Positions 1 to 11,480 of a stretch of DNA of 64,000 nucleotides are shown piece after piece. Origin of the DNA: Microglena sp. YARC. Lineage: Eukaryota > Chlorophyta > Chlorophyceae > Chlamydomonadales > Chlamydomonadaceae. Both the position numbers and the translations under genes were made by a program. The number at the start of each line of letters is the position of its first letter. Position 1 is the stretch's first letter. The stretch spans positions 36,446,605 through 36,510,604 of the forward strand of contig CM039462.1 in assembly GCA_022414725.1 (NCBI GenBank), written 5' to 3'. The notes under the pieces were generated by a model that worked only from the letters and a program-made list of their open reading frames with translations, was not told the origin of the DNA and did not search any database.

Positions 1-470
1 TACTAACGTAATTAATGCCCATGTGTAATGCACTGCTGTACTGAATTGCTGTGCACTAAACTGCAATGCTGTATTGCAGATCCTTTGCATGCAGATCCCA
101 AGCGAGCGATACCCTCGTGTGTGCTGATCTGCATGCACGAAACTGCAGTGCTGTACAGCACCAGCGTACTGCCATGTACTGCTCCTAATGTACTGCTGCA
201 CTGAACTGCTGTGCACTGAAGTGCATACTGTACTGCAGATCCTAATAAGCGAGCGATACCCTCGTGTAATGATCTACATGCACCAAATTGCAGCGCTACA
301 TTAGCACTAGCGTACTGCCCATGTGCTAATGTACTATGTACTAATGTACTAATGGCTACCTCGCAGCCCCAAGTAGCTGCTAACACCTTGCTTGTACCTT
401 CCATGCAGTGCATAGTCAACCTCATGGCATAGTTACATAGTGCGTTTGATAATCCCCACCATCTGTTTAA
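1..470. repeat. Degenerate approx. 147-bp repeat, CTGCA-rich
   Basis: The segment GCGAGCGATACCCTCGTGT occurs at about 102 and again at about 249, a spacing of 147 bp, in similar flanks rich in TGTACTGCTG and CTGCA. An open frame crosses the minus strand, but it consists of the repeat and resembles no protein I know. I treat it as non-coding. Confidence 0.55.
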
Positions 471-1306
471 CAATTAGTAATGAACACTCTAGGAATTAAT
501 TCTTGATCTGCCCGTACTGCCACATGTATTTAGCCACGTGCTGTTCAGCTTCTACCCCTTCGATGTTTTCATGCTGACAACATGATGCCTGCCCGATTCT
601 AATTTAGCACTTCAGTACTTAGCCTTCACTCCCAAATTATGGGGGAGCCTAGCACAGACATCATCAGTTGTATTCCTGCAGCCCTTGCATTCCCTGCAGC
701 ATTCATAGTTATGATGACGTTGATCTTGCAATGACCCAGGCAGATCCACCAGCCTCAGCAGTCCCTACCGTCACTACATCTTATCCGCTCCTACTGCTCC
801 TGCAGCGACCCTAGCCACCTCGCAGCCCCAAGTAGCTGCTGCCACTTTGTAGCTGATCCTGAAGCATTCCTAATAAGTAGTGTTCCCTACAGCTTGATTA
901 ATCATGCAGCTTCCTGCAGCTTGATTAATCATGCAGCTTCCTGCAGCTTCCTTGCAGCCCCTAGTAGTAATGCCCTGCAGCTTCCTTGCAGCTCCTAGGA
1001 ATTCACCCCAGCACCTCCCTGACAGGCCCGATCCTGATCCCACAGACATTTCCTTGATATTGATTGATTGCCTCATGACTGACTGCTCTCTCCTATCCAG
1101 TTTAAGTCTGTACCTCCATGGCAGCCCTTTAAGCTGCCAACCTAGATCAGTGATTGTAAGTGATATGATAACCACCTTTACTGAGCCAGCCCGCCTTGCC
1201 ACAGTCGGTATAATTTTATCATTGACTTCTTGACAAGCTGATGAGTTACAAATTTATTGTACCTGCATAATAGTTTTAAATTGTCACTCTAGTTTTTGAC
1301 TCCTCT
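471..1306. other. Non-coding stretch with short duplications
   Basis: I see no gene here. A 27-bp unit beginning AGCTTGATTAATCATGCAGC is repeated directly at 891 and 918 with a partial third copy. The segment TCGCAGCCCCAAGTAGCTGC occurs at both 361 and 820, tying this stretch to the one before it. Short open frames on both strands at about 870-1233 overlap each other and look like chance. Confidence 0.4.
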
Positions 1307-1345
1307 AATTCCTGGAATTCTTCAGTTTGAAGAATACCAGGAATT
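1307..1345. other. Inverted repeat (hairpin), 17-bp arms
   Basis: AATTCCTGGAATTCTTC and GAAGAATACCAGGAATT are inverted copies with one mismatch around a short loop. They are followed by a run of seven G and ATGTTATTCACC. The G-run followed by TGTTA resembles a polypurine tract and LTR start, but I could not find a partner LTR, so that reading is only a possibility. Confidence 0.4.
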
Positions 1346-1659
1346 GGGGGGGATGTTATTCACCGGGTTTTCCCGGTTCACCTGGAGTGACTTAGAGTGC
1401 ACAGGTCTCCTGCCCTGTAGCACTGTACTGCGATGCCGCTGCCAGCTATGGCACGGACTCTGATGCCGGTACCCTGAGGTGCCGCGCCATCTCATTACTT
1501 CCTCCTAGCGCATTGATCGAATGCTATATCTAACTGTAAAGATCTTATCCTTACTGAATTCCCCTCGTCTCTGTGCCTTGCACATAACTCCGGAAATTCA
1601 CAATCAACGAATCAGCAAGCAAGAAATGCGAGCAAGCATTCATGTGGTAGCAATGACGA

Positions 1660-2131
1660 TGATGAGACAGATAGATGGTGCAGCATGTAAGACACATGGT
1701 GCAGCATACAAGAAAGATTGTGCAGCATACAAGACATATGGTGCAACGTACAAGACAAATGGTACAGCGTACAAGACACATGGTGCAGCGTACAAGACAG
1801 ATGGTGCAGCATACATGACACATGGTGCAGCATACAAGACAGATGGTGCAGCATACAAGACATACGGTGCAACGTACAAGACCAATGGTGAAGCGTACAA
1901 GACACTCGGGGAACACATGGCACGTGGTGTAGCATACAAGACAGATGGAGCAGCATACACGACACATGGTGCAGCATACGAGACACATGTTGCAGCAAGG
2001 CAAATCATGCTGCATACAAGCCAAATGGTGCAGCATACAAGACACATGGTGCAGCATACAAGACACATTGGTGCAGCATACGAGACATATGGTGCAACGT
2101 ACAAGACAAATGGTGCAGCATACACGACAAA
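1660..2131 (+). repeat. 21-bp minisatellite, CACTA C cargo
   Basis: Tandem copies of a 21-bp unit of the form GGTGCAGCATACAAGACACA(T) with point variation. Because 21 is a multiple of three, several frames stay open and would encode a 7-residue repeat (GAAYKTH-like). The same array occurs in CACTA A (12085-12510) and, inverted, in CACTA B (54030-54585). I read it as transposon satellite, not coding. Confidence 0.85.
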
Positions 2132-2324
2132 TATATTAATCATATTCGAATTGACAAAAAATAAAGCAATTGCATGCATCCAAATCACGCGAATTAAATT
2201 AAAATGAAATGAATAGAATCGAATTAAAATAAAACAACACGCAATACCATTAAAATAAAATATATTACAATAAACTGAATAAAGGATTCAATTCATTTCA
2301 TTCGGGACGCGCCACCAGGCGCCC

Positions 2325-2905
2325 TTAATCAGTCAGTGAGTGAGTGACTCAATCAGTCAGTGGATTCAGTGAGTCTATGAGTCTGTGAGTCTGTGAGTTT
2401 GGTGGGTCAGTGAGTCAGTGAGTCATGACTAACTGATCAGTGAGTCAGTGAGTCAGTGAGTCGATGAGTCATTTAGAGAGTCAGTGAGTTAGTGAGTCAG
2501 TGAGTCAGTGAGTCAATCAGTCAGTGAGTCAGTGAGTTAGAGAGTCAGTGAGTCAATCAGTCAGTGAGTTTAGTGAGTTAGAGAGTCAGTGAGTCAATCA
2601 GTCAGTGAGTCATTTCAGTGATTCAGTGAGCTAGTGAGTCAGTGAGTCAGTGATTCATTGAGTCAGAGAGTCAGTGAGCCAGTGAGCCAGTGAGCCAGTG
2701 AGCCAGTGAGTCAGTGGGTCAGTGGGTCAGTGAGTTAGAGAGTCAGTGAGTCAATGAGTCAGTGAGTCAATCAGTCAGTGAGCCAGTGAGCCAGAGAGTC
2801 AGTGAGTCAGTGAGTCAATCATTCAGGGAGCTAGTGAGCTAGTGAGTCAGTGAGTCATTGAGTTAGTAACTCAGTGAGTCAATCAGTTAGTGAGTCAGTG
2901 AGTCT
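2325..2905 (+). repeat. 8-bp array GTGAGTCA, CACTA C
   Basis: Tandem array of the octamer GTGAGTCA with frequent variants (GTGAGTTA, GAGAGTCA, GTCAATCA). Most units contain the heptamer TGAGTCA. The same array is in CACTA A and, reversed, in CACTA B. Confidence 0.9.
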
Positions 2906-3224
2906 TGACTTGGAATTATTGGGTTTTGGGTACAGGGCGCTATGTATTACGAAGCTTAGTTCCGAATTCCCCGGATTTATTTGGGGGAAATTCGTACTAA
3001 TTGGGGATGAATCCAGCTCGTAATTTGCTACATGAGCTTCGTAAAAGGCTTTGGGGATGAATCAGTTGGTAATTTGCTAACTGGGCTTCGTAAAATGCTT
3101 TAGATGATGTACAGAACTTTACTAAGGGTCCTCATGAAATATTACGAGGGGGTTCGTAGATTTTCACTTTACGATACCTGTCCGAGAATTAGCAAAGTTC
3201 GTAAAATGCTGTTTATTCATAGTG

Positions 3225-4592
3225 ACTGCGCCTAGAGAATGCTCCGGCGCGGGTCGTCGGATAGTCCCGTGCGAAAGAAATTCAATTTCTCGCGATCGGT
3301 GAGATCTGGGACTTAGCGGAATTCCGACTTGATGGCGTGGAAATAATTCTGCAAGGATCGAGTATCTTGGCGCAGGCCACCTTCGTGTTGTCTGGTAAGA
3401 GCGACGTGTGATTCCGATAAAAATTTCGGGCATGAGGAGCGATTCAACCCAGTCCACGATACAGCGAAATCCAATCCGTCCAATTCGTTGCTAGCCCATG
3501 CTTCGTCGAACGTAATGCGTAGTTGGCCTGTGAAAGCCGACGACAGATGTGGAACAATCCGCGAAACGGTCCAATGTATCCGTCGGAAAATTGGAGCTCA
3601 AGGATCGTCAAGACAGAGACGACCCATCGACGCAACTTCGCTTTAGAACACCTGTCCGACAGTTTGTGTTCGATGAGACGTAACTCCTTTCGTACCTCAG
3701 TGATCCGTTTTGCGAAACCATGGTTGCGATTAGCGTGAGGATGGGCTGGCTGTTGGATCGAATCGGGCCAGCTCGTGGGACATCGGGAGTCCTCGGTGTG
3801 TCTGCGCGAGCATGTCGCGTCGGCGAGGGAGCGTCGAGGGGCAGCTTCGCTGCGCGTTTCGTACGAGGTCGGACAGGAGCTGGAGGCTCCGTCGGAGGCA
3901 TCGCAGGGGGCGTAGTAGGAGGCGTTACTGGGGGCTCCGTCGGAGCACCCGTTTGTGGAGCGCGACCCGTGGTCGGTTGGACATGCGTCGCCTGTCGGGT
4001 CAACCCAGGTTGATCGGAGATCTCGTCGTCCGATGAAAGGTAGCCCGAGACGGGAACAGAGTCGTCGAGGGGCGTGGTAGCCGAGGGTGCAACGGACGGT
4101 AACGAGGGGGTTGTGCCCGAACGAAGAACCAAACCGCGATGCATTTTACCCGTTAGTGAACCCGACGGAGCGTAACCGTCTGGGATCTGAAACGGTTCGG
4201 GGCTAAACGTCGGAGCTACCGTCGCAACCGCCGATTTAACAAACAACCCTGAATTAACAACAACCCGCACCTGCCTGTCAGCGGGGCGAGGCAACCTCTA
4301 GCTGATCTTGTTGTCGTTGGCAGGGCTGCCGGGTAGTGGGTGCCGAGCGCCTTCGTCCCTTCAGGGCCTCGTTCCTGGCGTAAATTTTGTCAATGCTCTC
4401 AGGCATGTCGTCCATCCAGGAGGCTTTTTTCTTCAACTGGTTTGAGCGGAAAAGGCGGGTGAGGTGGTCCCTCAGGTCCTCAATCACCTGCTGCGCCGCG
4501 ATCAAGTCAGCCTCGACGGGAGACGAGAGTAGCTCGTCCGCATACTCTGTCAGGTGCCTGGCCAAAGGCGCGTCAGCGTAGGGGGCGATAGG
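3225..4592 (-). pseudogene. Gypsy 1 gag, downstream fragment
   Basis: Minus-strand remnant of the Ty3/gypsy Gag also seen in gypsy 2 (5712-8689, plus). Recognisable matches include the segment around HLTEYADELL, a proline-rich linker with TEPPAPVRPRTKRAAKLP, and the C-terminal region around RRWVVSVLTILELQ and ESLLMPEI. Reading switches frame near 4285, 3620 and 3450, so the copy is dead. It is cut at 3224 by CACTA C and at 4592 by gypsy 2. The sequence continues beyond gypsy 2 at 20229, where the neighbouring YHSEDHPI stretch is found. Gag would package element RNA in a cytoplasmic particle. Confidence 0.85.
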
Positions 4593-4939
4593 TGTAACGG
4601 TACAGAAACCTTCACGGGTACTCTGGCCGTCCAGCAAGGCATACGGGTACACCGTACCCGTAAGCACGTGACGAACGCACATGATACAGTACCATACCTA
4701 TGTACTGCCTCATCTCTCACAACGCACACGTTGCGCACATAGACAACAAGCTACTCGGAACAAACCCTTCTACTCCAACCACGAAGACGTTCATTCCGAG
4801 CACCTCTACATCCCCTACCTAGGTAACACCCCACCTGTTCTGCTAGTTCACTCATATCAACATACACGTAAACATACATCACGTAGCCTGTTCCCTAGAC
4901 TAACCCCCAAGCTGCTGTAGGCATCCTTGAGCTGTTACA
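4593..4939 (+). repeat. Gypsy 2 5' LTR
   Basis: 347 bp, TG...CA ends, same length as the 3' LTR at 19877-20223. It contains the short palindrome ACGGGTAC-ACC-GTACCCGT at 4643-4661, conserved in other LTRs of this family. The open frames that cross it are chance. Confidence 0.95.
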
Positions 4940-4940
4940 C

Positions 4941-4964
4941 TGGTAGCGGAGCTGGTTTCGTTCC
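4941..4964 (+). other. Gypsy 2 primer binding site (tRNA-iMet type)
   Basis: TGGTAGCGGAGC, continuing into TGGTTTCGTTCC, begins one base after the 5' LTR. It resembles the complement of the 3' end of eukaryotic initiator methionine tRNA (TGGTAGCAGAGG...TGGTTTCG from general knowledge). The equivalent site is present in gypsy 3 at 26583-26607 on the minus strand. Confidence 0.8.
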
Positions 4965-5711
4965 TTAGGGACCTCACGCATACACATACGCACGCATAAG
5001 AATTTTTCTTCGAATTAATCGCACCCGCCAGGACATCCTGTCAGCTTTTCTGGCATCTGCTGCTCTTCTTTTGGCTGTCTGCCCTTACCTGTGGCTACGA
5101 GTACACGTAGCGCCTGTTCTGTTCTCGCAGTGCTCTGTCCTGTCAGGTTCGCCCCGCCCTAGGCCGCCTGTGACCTGTCTTGCATGGGCATCTTTTCCTA
5201 GCCTGCCCTGACCCTGTATGGCCTACGTCCTCGATTCTAGCATTCACGTCCTGGCCTTTTGGTCATAGCTTCTAACGCTCTATTCACGAGCATAAAACTC
5301 GCGGCTGGATCAATAGCGCAGCATCGGCTCCATTTGCCACCTCAGCCGTACTTGCTTTAATTAGGGTACTTCACGAGTCTGTCCTGCGGCTCTCTTTGCT
5401 TGCTGCATCATCTATTGGTGCTGTCCACCAGCTGTCTTGCTCATCCTGTCGCGCAATTCGATTCGTCGGTGTTATCCCTTGCTTGCCCTGTGGTCCGTGC
5501 CTTCGCAGTGCTTATCTCCCTCATCGTATTCTGGACGAACGCGTCATTAACACTTACGCTTGAGGCATTTTCAGCTCGTTACACTCGCAAAATTTGCTAG
5601 TCCCTGGTGCAGGTGACATTTTGGCTTTCTTTGAGTTGCGAGTAATTCCCCCTCTCTCGCCCACCACTCATCCCTGTCCAGCCTACTTACTTTTGTCGTT
5701 GCCTGTGCAGA
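4965..5711 (+). other. Gypsy 2 leader between PBS and gag
   Basis: Untranslated leader of about 750 bp. The corresponding leader of gypsy 3 (25843-26582, minus) is similar throughout, including the stretch with AATTAATCGCACCCGCCAGG. No coding frame is convincing. Confidence 0.65.
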
Positions 5712-8689
5712 ATGGCCTCCCACAAAATTGCAACCCCGGGCACCAACGCCGCTGCTGAGCAGCCTACGACGTCAGTGGTCGACACCAATCCCGAGGGGAT
5801 TGCGTCGTCCGACACTGAGCCCGACACTGACCTCAATGCGACGCAGGACGAGTCCGCCTCTGCCGACGCGCGGCCCTCTGTATCAGTGGGCACGCTGCAA
5901 CCTCTGGTCACTGGCTTCACTGGTCTGGCCGCATCCTCGGGTGCGCCGATCACGACCCCACCGCTGGGCGCTGGCGTTGCCCCTCCGACGACGACGATGG
6001 CCGGGCCTGGCCCCGAAGTGGCCAGTGCGACGTATCATGCTAGCGCAGAGCGCAAGCGCCATGAGCACATGGCAGGTCACCTGATCGCGGCTGAACAGAT
6101 TGGCCACCTCCGATCTGAGCTCAACCAGGCCGGCATCGTCAATTCGGCCTTGACCGACCAGTTTACAGCGGCTGTCGCCGCTAGGGACGCCAACATTGCC
6201 GATCTTGAGCGCCGCCTCACCGCCAACGGCGCAGCTACCGAAGCAGCGCTGGCCAACCTTTGCCCTGCTGCGGAGCGCCAAGAGCTCGTTGAGAGCCACT
6301 ACTGCCTCGGCAGGGATTAGGCCAAGAGTCGCCAGGAATTGTGCGCCCTCCAGGCCACGTACGATCTGGCGGTGTCGAACTCCAAGTCGGCTTCGAAGAC
6401 GATGCGCACTGCGCTCGAGGCCACCGAGAGAGACCTGACTCGGTCTCAAACAGGTGAGCACAGTCTTACGCCCGATGGGTATAGAACCAACCTGCCTTTC
6501 ACGGTTTGCAATCCATTTGCTCATATCGAGGACATACCTGCCCGCTCAGATGTTCCTCGTGCTGTTTTGCCCGTCAATCGCACACTGTTTCCCCCCCAAC
6601 CGACGGCATTGACTAACTCCCCACGTCCCCCCCCCATGCAGAGGTCGCCCCCCTTCGTGCAGAGAACGCTCGCCTGACTGAGGTCGTCGCGCAGCTCACA
6701 CGCGAGAACATCGACTTCGGCAAGCGCCCAGTCGCGGCTCCCGCTGCTCCCTTTGCTCCCGCCCTCACCCAAGCTGACGTCTCGGCCATTGTCGCGGCGC
6801 ATCTCGCTGCTTTGGCTCGCAACAAGACGGGTGGCGAGCCCATGGACACAGAGAATGACCCCCGCGGTTCCACCAGCGACGCCCTCTTCCAAGGGATCGG
6901 GAACGGCAGGACTGTCGGGCGCAAGCATGCGCTGCCTCAGTCCGCCCGTCATGACGACACCACCCTTCCTGACACCATCTCTGCGCGCAAGCAGGCGCTG
7001 ATGCGTGCCCGCCAGGCGAAAGCGGCGCCATTTTACGCCAAGGCGGCGAAGACGGATGGTCTGCTGTACTACCACTCAGCGGACCACCCTATCGCCCCCT
7101 TTGCCGACGCTAAGTTGGTGGCTCATTTAACCGAGTACGCTGATGGGCTCCTCTTGGCTAGCGACCCCAAGGACATGCGTGAGTCGCAGCAGGCGATCGA
7201 CGATATTCGCGATCACATGACCCGTCTGTTCACTGCCAGCAAGATGCGGAAGAAGAACTGGATGATCGAAATGCCTTTGAGCATCGAGGACGTCTTCAAC
7301 AGGGATGCCGCCCTCAAGGGCCCAAAGCTGCTGCCCCACTACCCTGCGGCCGAAGCCAATGACGACAGACTCAACGAGAAGTTGCCTCGTGCACCTGACA
7401 GGCAGGAGTGGGTTGTGGGTGATTCAGGGTTGTTTAATCTGATAGCTGTCGCTCAGGTCGCCCCGACGTTCACTCCATAACCGTTTCAAATCCCCGATGT
7501 CTATGCACCCTCGGGTTCTCTCACGGGCAAAATGCAACGAGGTTCGATCCCGCGGGGGGTCGCTACCCCTTCCCTGCCGACAGTATCACCCGGCGCTCCA
7601 GTACCCCCCGACGACCCCGTTTCGGTCTCCGACTACTTCTCGTCGGACGACGACATCAGCGATCCCCCAGGATCGTCCCGCCAGGCACCGCCTGTCAAAC
7701 CGACCTCGGATTGCGCTCCTCGGGCTACTCGGCCCGAGCCCCAAACGTCGCCCGCGATGCCTTCGACGGAGCCCCCGGCCCCCGTTCGACCTCGTGCGAA
7801 GCGCGCAGCTAAACTGCCTGCGGACACCCCTTCGCCGACGCGACAGGCTCGCGCGGACACACCCCTGACTCCAGACGCCCCGCCATGTTGGCCCGGTTCG
7901 CTCCCGCCGCTCGCCCCTCCTCCCGCTGATCGCGCCCCTCATCACGCTGATCGCGACTATGGGTTTGCAAAGCATATTACTGAGATGAGAAAGGAATTGC
8001 GTCTCATTGAGCACAAACTGTCGGACAAATGTTATAGGGCTAAGTTGCGACGATGGATCTTCAATGTAGTCACGATCCTCAAGCTCCAGCTTGCCGACGG
8101 TTACAGTGGGCCGTTCGAGCGAATTGTTCCACATCTGTCGGGCGCATTCACTGGCCAACTCCGCATCACTTTCGACGAAGCATGGGCGGGCAGCGAGTTA
8201 GACGGGTTGGATTTCATGGGCATCGTGGCATGGGCGGAATCGCTCCTCATGCCCGAACTATTAACGGAATCACACGTCGCTCTCATCAGACTACACGAAG
8301 GTGGCTTGCGCCAAGATACTCGATCGTTGCAGAATTATTACCACGCCATCAAGTTGGAATTTCGCAAAGTCCCTGATCTCACCGATTGCGAGAAGTTAAA
8401 CTTCTTTCGCAAAGGACTCTCCGACGATCTCCGCGCCGGAGCACACTCTAGGTGCGAGTCGGGCACGTTATTCGAAACAATGGAGGACTTGTTCCGCTAT
8501 CTGCAATTGGACGAGGCGAGAAAAGTCGTCGCTGCTCGTGGCAAAAGGCACGATCGCCATCAGAGGGGAGGTTACGCTAATCATAAGTCGAAGTATCCGT
8601 TCAAGAGGCCCGCGGATACCAAATACCCGGGTAAGGACCTTACATTCTATCGCGTCCAATTTACCAAATCCCCCCCCTTCCGATTCTGA
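5712..8689 (+). pseudogene. gag: Gypsy 2 gag, two exons with nonsense mutations
   Basis: Gag capsid precursor of the Ty3/gypsy element. The start ATG at 5712 begins MASHKIATPG and aligns with the gypsy 3 copy starting MASHKTNLGT. Exon 1 (5712-6453) encodes an Ala/Thr-rich N terminus followed by a probable coiled-coil with heptad-like Leu/Ala spacing. It has one TAG at 6318 where gypsy 3 reads Leu. Exon 2 (6642-8689) carries RKHALPQ, HLTEYADGLL, a proline-rich linker and the capsid-like region RRWIFNVVTILKLQ...ESLLMPEL...LSDDLRAGAH. A TAA at 7478 replaces a Glu codon of gypsy 1, and the same frame continues afterwards. No CCHC knuckle is visible in this part. The protein is broken in this copy. 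Confidence 0.85.
6454..6641 (+). other. Putative intron inside gypsy gag
   Basis: The 188-bp segment runs from CAG|GTGAGC to ATGCAG|AGG. Joining 6453 to 6642 keeps phase and gives ...LTRSQT-EVAPLRAENARL.... In gypsy 1 (20833 down to 20630, minus) the equivalent segment has the same GTGAGC donor and a CAG|AGG acceptor. Gypsy 3 keeps the same donor (25097, minus) but lost the acceptor by deletion. Splicing is inferred from consensus and frame only. Confidence 0.65.
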
Positions 8690-8715
8690 CACTGATTCTT
8701 TCTCTTCGTTCGCAG

Positions 8716-10796
8716 GACCTAAAGACCACCGACGACGGCGGGGAGATGAACTCTCGCCCAGCCAAGAGCCCCAAACTGGAGGTCTGCGGCAGTCGCAACC
8801 CGGCCGCTGGCCGAGGTGGTGGAGGACGTAGTGCGACGCAACCGACGCACATCGGCAAGCTGGGTGGATCGCCAGGTTCGCAGGTCCTCAGTTTGCAAAG
8901 TGCTGATCGCACGTTCGGGAGAGGCTCTATTAGCCGCGGCGCAGGCCGTGGTGGTCGAGGGTATATGGACAAGGTGCTGGTTGGGGCCGTTCACAGCCCG
9001 TCGGGCCGCGAACCCCTGACTTTTCGGGTCAAGACCCTCAGAATGCCATGCACATGAACAACTCGGTCAGCGTCGGGCAAACCATCTGGCTGCAGAACGG
9101 AGCTCGCTTCTTCTTCTGTTTTCGCTACATGAAGACGTGTGCGCAGTCGCTGAATGCTGACCGACGCTGCCGCACACGGGACTTGCCCAACTGGCCGGCC
9201 CTCGATGAGACGACATGTCCCGACTGGGCCCTTGACGGCAACGGTCCCATCCCGATTTGGGAATAGGAATCGGCCGGTCAGGTCTTGACAAGCCTAGATC
9301 GTGTAATTGGTGATGATAAAGTAGTAGTAGTCGAGCCACTGGAGCTCTTGTTGCAAGTTCAGGAGGAACTATTTTCTAACTTGGGCTTAACCCCATCTAT
9401 TGATGTAACATCTACTAATGCCCTTTCGTCCCCTTGTCTTTTGAAGTTCCCTACGGAGTTTGGCATGCGAGTCTCAATCGCAAACGAGTTCATATATGCG
9501 CACCCCATTCCGGAAGACGTCGTGTCGGTGTTGGAACACTATTGGGAATGCAAAAATGATGCTCCCTTCGACACATCCGGAATGTTCATCCTCCCGAAGA
9601 ATGCAAGTAGCGATAAACATGTCTCCAGTCTCCTTCAAGGTATGGAGTTATTTAAGGAGTATCAATCGTTCGACCACCATACGAAACCCCGCCCCAAGGG
9701 GTCACCTTCGAATAAGGTCGCCATCCAAGTATGGTATGACCCTCCCGACTCCGAACGGGCCATCCAAATCAATAAGGATTGGCACGCGATCAACGACGCG
9801 ACCAAGGCAGTATACTTTGGCCCCGCACCAAAGGAGCATATCCCCAGTCCGGTTGAAACCCGTCGAAAACAACACTGGTGGTCGGAGTCATTGGATCCCA
9901 AAGTTCGCGAGAAACAAATCGCTGCCAGGCGGTCGACGAAGTGCATCCGTCGCAATCACGCACAACGAAACACGAATACTTCCCCCGTGCTCACTACGCG
10001 AGCCAATCGGGTATACGAAGTCAACTCCGCGACAGCCCCCGGTATGCTTTTCAACGCCCGATCTGGCGCAAATCAATTGCTCACATTGGCAGATTCTGGC
10101 GCGACGGGTTGCCTTATGGAAAAGCAAACGGCTGATGATCTCGGTTTGCACATCCGCCCTTGGGAAGACAAACGCGACGGATTCACTCGCGCTAACGACG
10201 GGATTATCAAAATCCGAGGGACGGCCACGCTCCCTAACCACATACAACGATATGTTGGCAAAGTGTTCGTCCATGTCGTCGACAAACTTCTTGGAGGATT
10301 AGACCTAATCCTCGGATCCTACTGGATGCGCAAAGAAAGGGCCGTCCTCGACTACGATCGCATGACCATGTCGCTCAAACGGTACGGCTGCTGTATAACC
10401 CCTATTAACAGGCAGCGGGACGAAACGGCTCATTCCTTCTTCACCATGGCACTATCGGGCAAGTCAACTGATGACCCGGTCATTACGGGTCGCAAAGCAG
10501 CAAAGCTTTTGAAGGCTGGCGCTAACCACGTCATGGTCAACGTCCGCGAATCGCGGGCGGACTTACCGGCGTCAAATGTCACAGCCGATGAAAGAGCGAA
10601 ATTGCTCACGAAATTATTGCCGTCCGACGGACCGTTACCTGGTCCACCAGTGGCTAGCATGGATTTCGACAATTGGATCCACGACAACATCCTTGACCAC
10701 GATGATAAAACGCTAATCTCGGCCAGCGATCTGCGCGCCCTTCTATGGAAATATCGCAAAGTCTTCAACAATTTGCCGATGGGGACTCAGTCCTAA
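8716..10796 (+). pseudogene. pol: Gypsy 2 Gag C-terminus and protease region
   Basis: The first part (about 8716-9057) encodes an RG-rich segment with GRGGGGRS and SRGAGRGGRGY, probably the nucleic-acid-binding tail of Gag. From 9048 a second frame runs to 9264 (TAG), with clustered Cys residues, and continues in the same frame to 10796 if the TAG is ignored. It contains the retropepsin active-site motif LADSGATG (Asp codon at 10092) and downstream LGSYWMRKERAVLDYD, typical of gypsy aspartic proteases. The protease would mature Gag-Pol. The frame ends at a TAA at 10794-10796, just where the reverse transcriptase begins in the +1 frame. Confidence 0.8.
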
Positions 10797-11008
10797 CCAT
10801 CGAGTCATACCTCACGTCATCAAAACGCAAGACAATGCTTACGCCCCGTATCGCAGAAATCGTCGCATGAGTCCAGCCGAGACATTGCTATGTGAAGAAT
10901 ACGTCTCCGACCTTTTGCAACAAGGCTTCATCGCCCCGAGCTCGTCCCCGTACGGAGCGCCAATTATGATCATAGCGAAACCAGGTGGAACGGGATACCG
11001 TGTTGTTT

Positions 11009-11480
11009 CACTATGAATAAAACAGCATTTTACGAACTGGAATTTGGCTTGGAAAATTCTACGAACCCCCCTCGTAAATTTGAGGGCTCTATATCGTAAA
11101 ATTCGGACACCCCATCGTAATTTAAGGTTTACGAACTAGGATTTGATGGTTCATTAACTGAATGGAGCTGGTTCGTAAAATTCCGGGACCCTTTTATTAC
11201 GAACTAGGATTTGATAGTTCGTAAACTAAATGGTGCTGGTTCGTAAAATACCGGGCACCCTTCGTGGAATAACCCTCCTTGAATACAGGGAATTTGGTCC
11301 CGGATTGTACAGGGAATCTGGTCCCGGATTGTAGTATTTAATACTGGACCGACCCTTTTCTTAATCTGTAAATTCGGGACCTGGGCTCCGGGCTAGGTTA
11401 GGTTCCGGGTATTCCCAGGATTGGGTCCCGGTTCTTTTTCCAGGCAGTGCTTGCACTGGAGACTTCGGATCATACGAGAT
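11009..11480 (+). repeat. Left subterminal region of CACTA A
   Basis: Repeated short motifs TTACGAA and TTCGTAA in both orientations, mirrored at the right end (about 16470-16824). In known CACTA elements such subterminal repeats bind a transposon protein; that role is inferred here. The region recurs inverted at 61708-62150 in CACTA B. Confidence 0.75.

Larger units (their letters stand above)
1590..3224 (+). mobile_element. CACTA element C, truncated, right end preserved
   Basis: The right terminus ends TTTATTCATAGTG at 3224, the same terminus as CACTA element A (11009-16824) apart from one missing T. Leftward it has the same order as A: subterminal TTCGTAA motifs (2906-3224), GTGAGTCA array (2325-2905), AT-rich segment (about 2135-2310) and 21-bp minisatellite (1660-2131). 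The parts of A that lie between the minisatellite and the AT-rich block are absent, and no left CACTA terminus is visible. It is inserted in the gypsy 1 gag, where ACT follows the terminus and may be one copy of the 3-bp target duplication. No transposase is present. Confidence 0.75.

Noticed and set aside
12..473. Minus-strand protein of 153 residues
   Set aside because: Built from the 147-bp repeat; no domain and biased composition.
1521..2207. Long open frames on both strands across the 21-bp repeats (also 12022-12525 and 54049-54630)
   Set aside because: The unit length is a multiple of three, so frames stay open by repetition. The predicted proteins are simple 7-residue repeats in several frames at once.
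2325..2905. Direct repeats resembling a CRISPR-like array
   Set aside because: Units are contiguous 8-mers without spacers, in a eukaryotic transposon context.
4550..4742. Short proteins crossing the gypsy LTRs (also 19816-20027 and 23151-23358)
   Set aside because: They lie inside LTR sequence present in every copy, in both orientations, and overlap each other.
8631..8715. Second gypsy gag intron (GGG|GTAAGG ... TTCGCAG|GACC)
   Set aside because: Good consensus, but joining it gives a frame that stops at 8831 instead of the RG-rich frame, and no second copy is available for comparison.
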